Source: Prototheca cutis
Taxonomy: Eukaryota > Chlorophyta > Trebouxiophyceae > Chlorellales > Chlorellaceae
NCBI GenBank assembly: GCA_002897115.2
Contig: BCIH01000005.1
Coordinates: 101,308-165,307 of the forward strand
Length of the DNA stretch: 64,000 bases
Direction of reading: 5' to 3'
Shown here: piece after piece, positions 24,277 through 40,826 of the stretch
Numbering within the stretch: the first letter of the stretch is position 1
Layout of the letters: every line of letters starts with the position of its first letter
Translations under genes and position numbers: made by a program
Notes under the pieces: model-generated
Told to the model about the DNA's origin: nothing
What the model saw: only the letters and a program-made list of their open reading frames with translations
The model's database searches: none

Positions 24277-27147
24277 TCAGACATCGAGGTCTCTCTCTGT
24301 CCCGCTGTCCGGGAATGAAATTCTTTGCTTGGTCCGACGCCAGCGTGCCAGCCAGCGTGCCAGTTTCGGTCTCCACCATTTCCGGAACAGCGCCAGCGCC
24401 GCGAAGAAAAGGACCACGGACCACCCCGCCCTGCCGAGATCGGTGACGGGGTTGGAGGCGAGGGCTTCCCAGGAGGCCACAAGCCACTGCCACCACACTT
24501 GATCAAACATGCTCCCAGACATCAGAAACATCTTGGGGTACACCTGGCGTCGTCGTTGTTGTGGGCAGTGGAAGGGGGATGGGGGATTTAGTGGGTGGGA
24601 CAGGAGGCCACTGGGAGGTTGCTCACCTGCTGTGATTGAGTGCAGTCGCTGGCCCCCCCCAGCTGCAAGCTCCATGCCAAAGCCAACAGACCTGGAGGAA
24701 CAGGAACGCCGCCCAGCCCAGTGTCTCGCCCAGCTGCAGCTTGACCACAAATCGGAAAGCGAGGATGGCGGCGATGGACAGCACGGTGAGCCCATTCAGC
24801 AGGCGCTCGTTGTACTCGGCCTGGAATCTGGCCCGCTCCCGCTCCCACGTCTTGGCAAGCCGCTCTGCACACAAGCAGCCAGATGGGGGCAAGTTGGAGT
24901 TCCTGGTCATTGCCTGAGCGGATTCCCTTGAGTCGGCAAACGGACCCTGCAGCATGCTGGAAAGCTCGAAACCTCGGCCTGTCTGTTATCAGAGCTGGCC
25001 CACTCTGCAAAAGCTCACACTGAAAGCCCAGACCTGAATGAGCAGCAAGGGCCGGTCCAACGCAGGCTGCCTCGAACTGCTCACGGCACTGGCTGTATTG
25101 CCGCACAAACCGCTGCATGGCCGGCAGGCGCTGCCGTGCCGCGCCTTCCAGCTCGTCCTCGCAGGCTGCTTCCGCAGCATCGCAGACGCGCTGCGAGGCG
25201 GCCTCGTTGGCATCGGCTCGGGCCGAAGCCTCCCGGGCCAGCTCCCCCCGCAGCGAAGCCACCAGCGCCTCTGTCCCGCTCCCAAACCGTTCGCGTTCAA
25301 ACTTGGACAGGGCCGCCGTTTCTGCGGACATCACGCCCGCATGGAGAGCCTCATCTGTGACTGGAAGAGGGAGCTGCGCAAGCCTGCAACGGTGGGGGTC
25401 GTGCGGCGCACGGGGATGTCTGTAAATTTTGGATTGTTCAGGAAATGGACCGCATCCCATGGTGTGGATAGCATGCGGCGCATCCCCCACTCACGCGGCG
25501 ACAAACTGCTGCTTGCAGGCCTGGACCAGTTCTCGGTTGAAGTACTCCACCAGCGATCCCGCAGTGGGGATTTCCCGCGCGTTGAGGGCTGCCACGCTTT
25601 CTTCGATCAACCGTGCCAGGTCGGCGCCCGAGAGCGTCATGCCACGGACGAGCTTTGGAACGGCCAGTTCCGCCACGCGCAACCGCGCAGTCTCGCGGGC
25701 TTTCAAGTACCCCGGCGTCAGGGCGTCGTCCCCCAGTGTGCACAGCGCGGTGCGGTTCAGGTGCGGCTGCGGCAGGCCCAGCGCGCTGGACGACCGAGCC
25801 AACACCCGCAGCGACTCCCGGATCCGATTCAGCTGGTCCATCCCTGCATCCATAGACGATCGATTATTCTGCATGGCTGTGCATACAGTATGTGTAGGTA
25901 TCCATGTGCATACATGCGTGTGCAGACCTTCATGTGCACGTTGACAGTCCGACTCACAACACACACGAGCACTTGACACCAAGCGCTCCGCACCCCTGTC
26001 CTTGTGTGGGTTGGGCACTGGCTTCAGGGCGGCCGCCAGGGTCGCGTCCAGGCTATCCCCCTGCAGGAAGTCACGCTGCACGAGCCAAAGCATGGCGCTG
26101 GGTTCGAGCGCGCTGGTCTCCCCCGCCTCGGCACTGCCACCCTCGCCGTAAAAGGCTTTGGCCAGCTCCACTGCAAAGGACAGGCGCTCAAGGTCCGATT
26201 CCCGGATGGTCTCGGGCAGGTTGTACACCAACACAGCACTGATGATGGTTGAGAGCGCAAAAATGCGGTCGTCGTACACATCCGCCTTGCCCGTCGACTC
26301 GAAGCCCTCAGTATCCAGATAGATTACCTGCAGATAAGGAAGAAGCGGGGCAAGGAGCAGGGGTTGCTGACTCAGGGCATTCCGCATTTGTAGGGTGGGA
26401 TACACGCACAGCAAACTTGCTCTCCATGAGCAAGGTCAACCCCACTGCCACGACCGCACAGGACCCTTGACAGGTGTGCCAACCCAACTCGTACATTCAC
26501 GGGGGTGCCATCAGGCCCGGTGTGTTGCTGGATGGGTTCGCCCCAAAACCAGACACCCTTGGTTTCTGTCTTTCTGCTGTGGCCTACGCCAAACCCTTCA
26601 TCTGCGCGTGAGGGGTCGGTGGGGTTGCCCTGTCGATGGAACGACAATAAGTGCTGCATCCCAAGCAGGGCCAGTATTCTACGGCTTGGCGAGCCCGTGC
26701 CACGCCCCAGCACAGGGACCCGACCCTTCATGCGCACTTCAGCCAGTCTCAGAGCGACGACACCGACGTCATTGGACTCACCACATGACACGCCCATGAG
26801 CTGGTTCAGGAGAAAGGATTTGCCTGATCTGTAGGGCCCAATGACCACGACGGGGGAGATGGGGCCAGGGATAGCTCGGAGCACTGCCAGCCCGCCATGG
26901 TCCACTTCCAGCTTGGTATGGTCAGGCAGGGGCCTCACGATCGAATACCTGCAGGGCCAAGGCAGCATTCGGTGAATTACTCACATGCAATGCATGCCCG
27001 GACAGGTGGAGCGGGTGCGGCGGGATGCACCGGTCTGGCTTCCAGGCCGAGGACCCACCAACCAACTCACGGTCTGCTATGGGGCTGGGCCGCCCAGCCC
27101 CTCAGGATCAATAGGGCGGCCACAACAAGGGTGCTCGCCCATCGCAT
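24277..27147 (-). CDS. Guanylate-binding-protein (GBP/atlastin-like) GTPase with signal peptide and C-terminal membrane segments
   Basis: This is a dynamin-superfamily large GTPase of the GBP type. Eight exons (27147-27071, 26948-26782, 26601-26495, 26327-25994, 25843-25495, 25383-25034, 24864-24692, 24543-24277) join in phase to 607 residues. Exon 1 encodes a classical signal peptide (MRWASTLVVAALLILRGWAA). G1 is GPYRSGKS. The GBP-specific TKGVWFW follows, then G3 region LDTEGFES and the RD motif WLVQRDF. A helical stalk with a short coiled-coil-like part (FERERFGSG..., RERARFQAEYNERLLNG) follows. The C-terminus has hydrophobic segments (GLTVLSIAAILAFRFVV, LGWAAFLFLQ and GWSVVLFFAALALF) and a basic tail. 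This suggests insertion in the endomembrane system with an N-terminus that enters the ER, unlike animal GBPs. Plant GBP-like proteins share this outline. Membrane orientation is inference. Confidence 0.88.
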
Positions 27148-27583
27148 TGAGTACTGTTTTAAATAAATATGCTGCTCGTATGCGCGGCCACACCACGTGC
27201 TGCAGGCGCTGCAGGGAGATCGCTGCCTATGACGCCGTTGGTGCCGACTGGTAGTTGCCCGCCGGCCCTCGACATGTCTGCGATCTAGCCTCAAGCACCA
27301 ACATAGGACGACACAAATAAACGATTTGAGTGCACGACTGCCTCCTCGAGGTTCTCTCCTGGGAACGGAGGCTGGCAGGCGCAGGAATTGCAAAAGTGCC
27401 CATCTGGACCTGGCCCGGGCCCCCCCCGAGCGATCTGTCCGGGTTGAGTGCTGATGTGGCCATGGCAATGGCCACGCGCGTCGGATCGGAAGCCTGAATG
27501 GCCCGCAAATACCCTCTTCACACCCATCTCACATGTTGCTGGGTTAGTTTCATATTTAAAAAGCGTGTATTGCACGCAATTAG
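27148..27583. other. Divergent upstream region, GBP and METAP2
   Basis: 436 bases between two divergent start codons, with AT-rich patches near 27155-27175 and 27550-27560 (CATATTTAAAAAG) that may be core promoter elements. A minus-strand open frame across 27227-27508 shows no conserved sequence, and the GBP signal-peptide exon explains the gene start without it. Confidence 0.4.
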
Positions 27584-29364
<1,781 letters not shown>

Positions 29365-29797
29365 GCTGACGGGGACTCGCAGCATTGGCCTTGGTGGTTG
29401 CTTGCTCGATGTACCACTTACCATGAAAAGCAGCATGAGCGACGGAAAATGCAAGCGTGGCATGCAGAGCTCTGTATTCTGCATGTGCATTGCAGAAAAG
29501 AGGTGTTGCGTGCCTTGCTCCGAGGTTGCGCCCTGGAGGACCCCCCCTGGGTACGGGAACCGTTTGGACCAACAAGGGGAGTGGGAGGGGGGAAACAGAC
29601 CAAAACTCCCGAACACAATCGACGGGGTTTGCGGTCAGGGGCCTCTCGGGCAAAGCAGACAATCCCAGACAAGGACATTGGAAGGATGTACAACACAAAG
29701 ACGGAGTGACGAGGGAAGGCGGATGGATGCGGCCCAAACATCACACTGGGCCCGTCTCCGTTCACAAAGCCCCCCACCACCAAACGACACACTCCAC
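29365..29797. other. Convergent 3' region between METAP2 and RAD51
   Basis: 433 bases that hold the two facing 3' UTRs. Open frames on both strands are shadows without conserved sequence. No clear TGTAA signal is seen for either gene. Confidence 0.5.
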
Positions 29798-30484
29798 TCA
29801 GTCTTTGGCTTCGGTGATGCCCTCGGGCCCAATGCCAAACGTGGCGTCGGCTTCCGGGAGAGAGGGCGAGGCCATGATCTTGGCCACGCGCGTCTCCCCG
29901 CGCCCTTTTTTTAGCTGGATGCGCGTGGTAGAGGCATGGGCCATGATGTTGCCGCCGATGGGCTTGACGCTGGGGCCCGCAAACATCGACCCGCCGTCCA
30001 GATTGGCCTGCACCACCTGGTTCGTAATCACCACACCCACCCCAAACTCATCCGCCAGGCGCTGCAGACTGCGCAGGAACCGCCCCAGCATGTTTTGCCG
30101 GGAAGCCAGCTCCCCGCGCCCCAGGTACTCGCTGCGGAACAGGGCCGTAGCACTGTCCACGATCACCACTGCGAATCGCGACTCCGCCATCATCGCCGCC
30201 GCCGAAAGCAGCAACGCCTGCTGGTGCTCCGTGTTGTGCGCTCGGGCATATGCCACGTTGTCAAGCACGTCTTGTGCGTTTAATCCGTACCTGTGGGCAC
30301 GTGGTGTGTGGTTTGGTTTGGTGCGAATAGAGTTTTTGCCGAATGCATGGCTGGGAGTATTTGTGAACTGGGGTATGCGATGAGGTGCATGGCTTCATCC
30401 ACCAACAGAACCAGCAAGAGTCCTTGCATGCGCGATACGTCAAGAACGTAAAGTCAACCACCTATCCACAAATCACCCCCGTCC

Positions 30485-30578
<94 letters not shown>

Positions 30579-30678
30579 NNNNNNNNNNNNNNNNNNNNNN
30601 NNNNNNNNNNNNNNNNNNNNNNNNNNNNNNNNNNNNNNNNNNNNNNNNNNNNNNNNNNNNNNNNNNNNNNNNNNNNNN

Positions 30679-30772
<94 letters not shown>

Positions 30773-31647
30773 AAAACAAAACAAAAGAGAAAAAAAAAAG
30801 AAAAAAAAACACGCTGTTTTACCGCTCGGCAATTTGGACGAGGCGCTGCGGTCTAAAACTGCCTTCGGTGTCGATGTAGAGTGCCTTGCCCTCACCGCCA
30901 CCCATGTCCACGGGCAGCTGGCACGTCACACACAGCGTGTGGCACAACTGCGTCTTGCCGCAGCGAAACTCGCCGTAAATCTCGGTGATGGACCCCGTCT
31001 CCAGCCCGCCGCCCATGATCTCATCCAGTGCCTTGGAACCCGTGGTCAGCTTGATAATCTCGCCTCGCTGCTGCAGGATCTGATTGGCTGTCGTGAACCC
31101 CGTCGGCACGTACTTGTGCGCTGCGAGTTGTGGGCAAGGGGATGCAAGGTTTTGTTGGAATGGGGAACCTGCGCTTGGATACACGAGCAACCTGATGGCA
31201 CGTGTGCTCAAATCACCTGTCCAACACTTCCAGCGCATAACTGAGAAGAAATTGCATCTCGGCATAAAACCTGATCGAACCAGTCCAATCCCCACGATCC
31301 CGCCGCACCAATCTCTTTGATTTTGGCCACCTTGGCATCGCTCATGCCCTTGATCTCGCACAGCTCGCGCTTGCTTGCAAAGGCCAGGCTTTCCACGGTG
31401 TTGATGCCGCCTTCCTTGAGCTTTTTAATGTCCACAGCGGCCACACCCAGCTCCTGCGCCAGGCCAGCAGGCGCATCGTGAGCCTCCCTCCCTGGCTTGT
31501 CATCCCCGCCACGTTCAAGGTGGGCGCCCAAGTTCGAAAGCACACCCCGCAGCGACGACTTGCCTGCAGAGACTCGATCGGGTAGGGCCCCACGTTCTCG
31601 TCATTTTCCACTTCCTGAGCAGCTTCGACGGCACGCTCGGCCTGCAT
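29798..31647 (-). CDS. RAD51: RAD51 recombinase
   Basis: This is the eukaryotic RecA-family strand-exchange protein of homologous recombination. Exons 31647-31564, 31453-31309, 31120-30823 and 30290-29798 join in phase to 339 residues, exactly the family size. The N-terminal HhH domain ([38 protein letters not shown]) is followed by Walker [21 protein letters not shown], then Walker [16 protein letters not shown] and the L2-region block [15 protein letters not shown]. The end [15 protein letters not shown]...[10 protein letters not shown]...PEGITEAKD is typical RAD51, not DMC1. The Walker A has Cys where plant RAD51 usually has Ser and animals Thr. Intron 1 appears to use a GC donor (CAG|GCAAGT) rather than GT; the joined protein ([18 protein letters not shown]) requires it. 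Intron 3 contains a large CA microsatellite with an assembly gap, so its true length is unknown. Confidence 0.96.
30489..30771. repeat. (CA)n microsatellite interrupted by a 100-N gap
   Basis: A pure CA repeat covers 30489-30578, then 100 N at 30579-30678, then CA again at 30679-30771. The whole lies inside RAD51 intron 3. The round number of N marks a gap of unknown true size, so the repeat is probably longer than shown. Confidence 0.98.
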
Positions 31648-32141
31648 CGCGACGTCCCTGCTGCGGAGTGCCTGGACTTGGTCTCGGGTGGATCTGCCCG
31701 ACAGAACAGCAAGAAGCGTCTACCACGTGGATGAATCGGACTCTTTTGTATTCTAAAAGATAATTCTCTTGCTGCATGTGTGCCTGGTGGTCAGCATCGC
31801 GAGCTTGAAGGCGTCGGCAATGCATCCTGCACCATCTGTCCTGAAATGCGTGCTGTGCCCAATCGAATCGATACACCCGAGGCGGTGGGATCATAACGCA
31901 CGCATTCTCAAGATTGAGCACGGTTCACGGCTCCTGGTGAAAGTCAAATTAAAATATGTTTCATTATGAAGACATGTGAAGAGCGTACAGAGTGGGACTC
32001 TGTTATCATGGATGCGGAGGGCGGGGAAGGGCCATGTGATGGCCATGTCGTGTCGATGGACGACCAGCCGCCAGCGCCGGAGCCAGCTGGCGTTCCCTGT
32101 CAGCCAACAGGCAACATCGCGACCGAAGCCCGCCCAGTCCA
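31648..32141. other. Divergent upstream region, RAD51 and TTLL
   Basis: About 490 bases upstream of both genes. An ATG at 31966 opens a 65-codon frame with a coding-like acidic composition (MKTCEERTEWDSVIMDAEGG...) that overlaps the first recognisable TTLL exon in another frame. It may be the true TTLL N-terminus if a frameshift or unseen intron lies near 32100-32145. Confidence 0.35.
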
Positions 32142-35103
32142 AAGCACATTTCAATTTACCTAGATACGAGATACCATGCAGGTATCATTTATGAGCTGGA
32201 ACCACCATCGAGGTGGTGCTTGCTTGGCAGCAGGGATGATGGCAGCGGCGCTGCGGTGGCATGCTCCATGACTGCATCCCAGGTCTTCGTCGAATGGGGA
32301 AGGAACCTTGCTCATACTATAAGTCAATCCTTTCCTTTAACATCATAGTGATAAAAGTTGTTGAATCAATGGGCTGGAGCTTGGCTGCCAGCGCATCGAA
32401 TGCCGACGTCGTGTGGACAGACGGCAACAGCAGCCGACAACTCAGGCTGGGGGTCAAGCGCCCGCAGGTGGGCTTGGCGGCAATGGAGTGCGTGGATGGA
32501 TCTTACAGTGGGTCACGAAATGTGCACCATTGTGCTGGGTTGTGGCCAACAGATTCATTCAATGTGGGCTGGTCTGTAACAGGGCCGCATGGTGGAACAG
32601 CAACCAAGTTTTTCGAACAGCGCTGCTGCTTGCGGCCTGCTTGACATAGATCTGATCTCTTCCAATGAACATCCTCCCCACCACGCTGCTCCTCGCCAAC
32701 TACTTTCCTTCACACCGCCAGTTTGGAAACCACACGCCTGGAATCGGCGAGCTCACGAGGAAGAAGAGCATGGCACGGTGCCTGCAGCGCATGCGGGCCC
32801 TCTTTCCAGAGCAGTACAGCTTTGTCCCCGAGACGCTGCTCTTGCCAGAACAGCTCCAGACCCTCACCACGGCTCTGAGCTCAGGTGACGCATTCAAGGG
32901 ACAGACCTGGATTTTGAAGCCGGAAGGAGGCAGCCAGGGCCGAGGCATCGCATTGGCCCGGACATGCGATGACCTCGCCGCCTGGGCGGCCGCCGCCGCC
33001 CCAACAGAAGCATCTCCAGGGCTCTGCCCTGCGGGAGTGGCATCCAGGTACGTCGACCGGCCCCTGCTTCTCGAAGGACACAAATTTGACCTTCGACTCT
33101 ACGTCCTTGTGCTCTCAGTTGAGCCCCTCAAAGCCTGTCTGTTCTCAGAGGTGAGGCCAGCTTGGTGTGATGTCCACCGGGGTCGCACACTGGTGAATGA
33201 GCCTTGCACAGTGCGATATCTCTGTCCGTGGGAAGAACTCCCACGTTCACTCGCCATGCCCTGCCGATCACGCTCCACCACAATGTCTCTCACTGGGCAG
33301 GGTCTGGTGCGCCGGTGCACAGAAGAATACTCCCAGCCTTCTCCCGACTCCCTGCATGAAGTTCGGGCACACCTCACAAATTGGGCGCTCAACCGTGACG
33401 CTGCGAAAAGCTCCATGGAAAATCAAGACAAGAACCCCACGGCCGGTGCAAAGTGGACGTTGAGCATGCTGTGGGACTGGATAACCCGGCGAGGCCTTCC
33501 CTGGCGGCGGCTGTGGGCGGCCATTGCCGACATGGTGACCCTCAGTCTCATCGCGGCGGCGCCGGCGCTGCGGTGCGCGAGACCCGCGCCACCCGCAGGT
33601 GCACGGCACTACCAGCTGCTGGGCTACGATGTCCTCGTGGACGAGGGGCTGCAACCCTGGCTCCTGGAAGTCAACACCTCCCCTTCGTTGTGCCTGGACA
33701 CCACGGTGGACCTGGACGTCAAGCTACCCATGCTCCGCGCGACGATGCAGGCGATTGCAGCGCATGCAGAGCTTGGGGGTGTGGACGGCGACCCTCTATT
33801 AGATGGTGCTGCAGAGGAAGACCTCGTGCACGGAGAAGTCGAGAACCCAATGGCGAGCCCAGCTTCCTTCCAGCAGCTGCTCCCGCATCCCTGCCCAGGA
33901 CAACAGGCACGCACATCACCAGCGTTGTTTGTGCCGAGGGATTATTGTCAATTCTGAGACGGTGAGACCTCACCCAAAGGGCGACAGCCCCCAGGATGTT
34001 ACTTACGGAACCTCCCCTTTCTCCCTCTTCTATCATAGGCAGCGTACGATGATGTTTTGTCAGCTGCCACCCGCTCCTTCCTCAAGGACACGGCGATGGG
34101 CCGCCTGCACGGCAGCCTGGCGGCCCTGCAGGCCAGACGAGCGGCCGCCGCAGAAGCAGCTCGCGCCAAGGCGGAGGCGCATGAGAGGAAAGTAGCCGCA
34201 CTCAAGCTCTGGGTCACCCGCGAGTGTGCACGTCAGAGGCAGAACAAGACGGCGGCGGCTACGGCGGCGGCCACGGAACATGGGCTGTGTGTGGAGACGG
34301 ATACTGCAGATTCATGCACAGCGCGTGCCACTGACATCCCAGCACGTTCCATGATTGAGACGGATCGAGTCGAGCCAGGCCACCTCCAACCGCCCACCGG
34401 TTTCAGTTCCGACACAGCATCGAGCGGCTGCATTGAGGCCTCGGGCACTGCTTCGTTCCTGCGCAGCAGAAGCCGCAGCACCAGCAGCAGTTGTCGAGAA
34501 GCTCGCAGGCGCAGGCTATCCACCCAAGCGGATAACAAACTGCAGCAGCATGAGGCCGCAGGCACATCGGGGTCGGATGGCGACAACACCAACAACAGCC
34601 TCAGGCTGCGCTGGCGCAGATCACACTCGAGTGCCGCTGACGAGTCGGTGGCGGTGGAAGCATCTGTGACTACAGCGTGCCGCAGCGGCAGTGCAAGTTC
34701 TGAGACGGGGGCACCTCATTCAGTTGCCTGTGCCTCGGGGCAAGCGAGCTCTTCCTCATCCCGTCGAACCTTCCCCCCACGCCTCAATCACACCGGCACT
34801 TGCTGGGTACGGGTAGCCCCAGCACCAGGTGCTCCCAGGCACCACCGTGAGGTCATCGACGACACAACCATGTGGCATCCTTGGCAGCCGCAACAGGTGC
34901 CCAATGCTCTTGTGAGCATGTGTGGCAGCAGACGATTTCATTCCGCCGCCAACACCAGGCCCAACGGACCCAAAGAGGAGGGCCCGCTCTCTGTTATCGG
35001 CTCTGCGGCGGCCTGCAGCGTGCGGCCCCCGAGGCCGCTGCTCAAAAACCTGTGGGATAGCAGGGTCAGCTTTGCGGGCATGTGCAGCAGGAGCTCACGT
35101 TGA
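32142..35103 (+). CDS. Tubulin-tyrosine-ligase-like (TTLL) enzyme, ends uncertain
   Basis: TTLL enzymes ligate amino acids (often Glu or Gly chains) to tubulin. Recognisable exons are up to 32181, then 32349-32467, 32722-33150, 33301 to about 33825, and 34039-35103. The early junctions are in phase and give ISIYLDTRYHA, VIKVVESMGWSL and NADVVWTDG, then FGNHTPGIGELTRKKSMARC. The ATP-grasp core follows: WILKPEGGSQGRGIAL, GHKFDLRLYVLVLS, EGLVRRCTEEY, HLTNWALNRD, LLGYDVLVDE and PWLLEVNTSPSL. All the substrate and nucleotide blocks of the family are present. The C-terminal exon is a charged Ala/Arg helix followed by a long Ser-rich tail. There is no ATG in the frame of the first exon, and the donor after SPSL is unclear: GTGCAC at 33826 fits the phase, while the strong GTGAGA at 33962 does not. 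The subtype (glutamylase or glycylase) cannot be assigned. Confidence 0.82.
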
Positions 35104-35166
35104 TTCATGCATTGCACCATATCTCTCATCGCCGTCTGTATCCGCCTCATAGCAGTCTGTCAAGTT

Positions 35167-35171
35167 TTACA
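35167..35171 (-). promoter_or_regulatory. Candidate polyadenylation signal TGTAA (RPB6)
   Basis: On the minus strand TGTAA lies 45 bases after the RPB6 stop codon. Confidence 0.45.
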
Positions 35172-35215
35172 CCAGAGAAGATACTGTACAGTGGTCATGC
35201 TGGCATGGGGGCCCA

Positions 35216-36171
35216 TCATCGGTCGGGGATGATGAGCTCCTCCAGCTTCCAGTCCTCATAGGTACCGCCTGGCATGTATCGCCGGATGATGAACGGAATT
35301 CGCTTTTCTCGAAGCTCAATCGCCGCAATCTCCAGCGAATCTGTTCGAGGTGCAAAGGGTTATGGGGGATGGGGTCGCTGGACCATCTTGTTTCTGGGCG
35401 CTTCTGCGCCCCCCCTCCCCTTCGAGTGGGCCCTGCCAGGCTTGCTCGATATTGCAGCGTTGAGCTGAAAAACCGGTTGGTTTGACATTCACTCAGAACA
35501 TGCACCATCTCCTCCCATTGGCACCGACAACGTGGAGGGGACAGGGCTGGAAAGCCCCAGACACCCCTGCGCCACCCACGCACCTGATTCTGTGCCCACG
35601 TCCACCATCACTGGGGCCCCCATGGACACTTGGAGTGCCCGTGCCCCGAGGGCACGAGCCACCTCATACTTCGTCAAGTACGGCGAGGTAAGGCGCTCCT
35701 CAATCGGTGCCGGCATCGCGGCGCCCTCCTCCAGAATATCTACTTCATTTTGTTCTACAGCAGTGGATTCGTCGATGTGCCATTGGAATCAGGACATTCC
35801 CACCAGGCCTTGACGACCGTCCGTCCCACCCAGCGCCTGCAACACCCCCGCTGCAATCATTGTCATGCCCCCCTCAACGCCCATGAAATTGCAACGCCCA
35901 TGAAATTGCAACGCCCAACGGCTCACGTCCATCACCGGCGTTGGTCGTCTCCTCTGGCGCCTCGGCTTCGCCAAACAGCTCCTCCTCCTCCTCCAGCTCG
36001 GCATCAAAGTCCTCGCCCAGCAGACTGCAAGGAGGGCATCGTTTCGGCAATGAGCGCGGATCCCGGGGCACGTGTTGCATGCCTGTCCAACAACACAAAC
36101 CGTGCAATCGAAAATACAAAACTAACAACGTACGTGCTGACTTCGTTGCCGTATTCCGCGTCGTCCTCCAT
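35216..36171 (-). CDS. RPB6: RNA polymerase subunit RPB6 (RPABC2), shared by Pol I, II and III
   Basis: This small subunit stabilises the clamp of all three nuclear RNA polymerases. Exons 36171-36134, 36024-35927, 35754-35584 and 35340-35216 join in phase to 143 residues, the expected size. The N-terminus is acidic and disordered ([12 protein letters not shown], then a run of Glu). The conserved C-terminal fold follows: [30 protein letters not shown], then [31 protein letters not shown] and the end ELIIPDR. The only ATG that gives the acidic start and a good GTACGT donor is at 36171. The acceptor of exon 3 (CTGTAG) was chosen because it keeps the phase and an acidic linker ([11 protein letters not shown]). 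The gene is divergent from AlaRS with 329 bases between the start codons. Confidence 0.95.
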
Positions 36172-36500
36172 ATTATATGATGTGGTGGCCTTGGCCTGTC
36201 GCACGGCCCACGACAACAGTGCAGCAAGGGGAGCTCCCTAGCAACCGCACATGGACAGGTTACAACTCCACCATTTATTCCCTGAGCATGGTTGTGTGTG
36301 GGGACGTGCTTCCGAGAAGACGGGGGCCCTTGGTGGCATGTTTCGAGTGCCGAGTTTCATGGCATGGTACTGAGGGAGGAGCGGTACCGCTGCACCCTCG
36401 TCCCTCGCGATCACTCGACCTGGCCGGGAGGGGCCTTGCCAGGGGAAGGAAGGGCTTATCCCGTGCGTCCGGGCCTCGCAGATTTATTCTGGTGGCCCGC
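36172..36500. other. Short divergent promoter region, RPB6 and AlaRS
   Basis: 329 bases between the start codons of two strongly expressed housekeeping genes. The minus-strand side begins with an AT-rich patch (TATTATATGATG at 36171-36182). No other gene fits here. Confidence 0.45.
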
Positions 36501-40317
<3,817 letters not shown>

Positions 40318-40826
40318 TTGAGTAAAAATGCTGTGGTGGTGCAGTGCTTGGGTGTAGCGTGGTGCTGCCGCAGTGGCGACAACAACATTCTGCCACTGAG
40401 GTCTTGTGTGTGCCACGACAGACTCCTTGTCCGTTGCATCATGGGGCAGGAGACCCCCTCCTGTCGCATCGAATGGGCTTTCTTTGTAAAGACCTTGGAT
40501 GGATGGATGGATGGCCCGGATGAAGATAGAATTTCTCGTGCCACGACGCATTCACTGGTGTGTTTTCCCTGCCTCCTCGTAATGTGTGCCCGAGCCCTGT
40601 CAAACAGGACAGGGCCGCCGGGCCAGGGGCGTTCCGAAACGTCCCACAAAGGGCACGTGTCCCAAGAAGCTCCAGGCTTCTTTTTGATAATAGCGACATG
40701 TATTATTGTGATGCTGGGTTTATTGATCTGCATCTTTACGACACTGCACGGTACTGCCTGCACTGCAGGCCGAGAGCCGCATTCACTGACCGGAGCTCGG
40801 GCATTCGGCGTTCGCCCGCGACAACC
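40318..40826. other. Intergenic region after AlaRS
   Basis: 509 bases between two tandem plus-strand genes. It holds the AlaRS 3' UTR (TGTAA at 40485-40489), a (GGAT)n-like stretch near 40496-40514 and the promoter of the acyltransferase gene. AT-rich sequence at about 40680-40735 could be core promoter. No gene is visible. Confidence 0.5.
40485..40489 (+). promoter_or_regulatory. Candidate polyadenylation signal TGTAA (AlaRS)
   Basis: TGTAA lies 168 bases after the AlaRS stop codon. Confidence 0.45.

Noticed and set aside
30385..30879. Open frames of alternating His/Thr or Cys/Val across the CA repeat
   Set aside because: These are translations of a microsatellite and an N gap inside a RAD51 intron.
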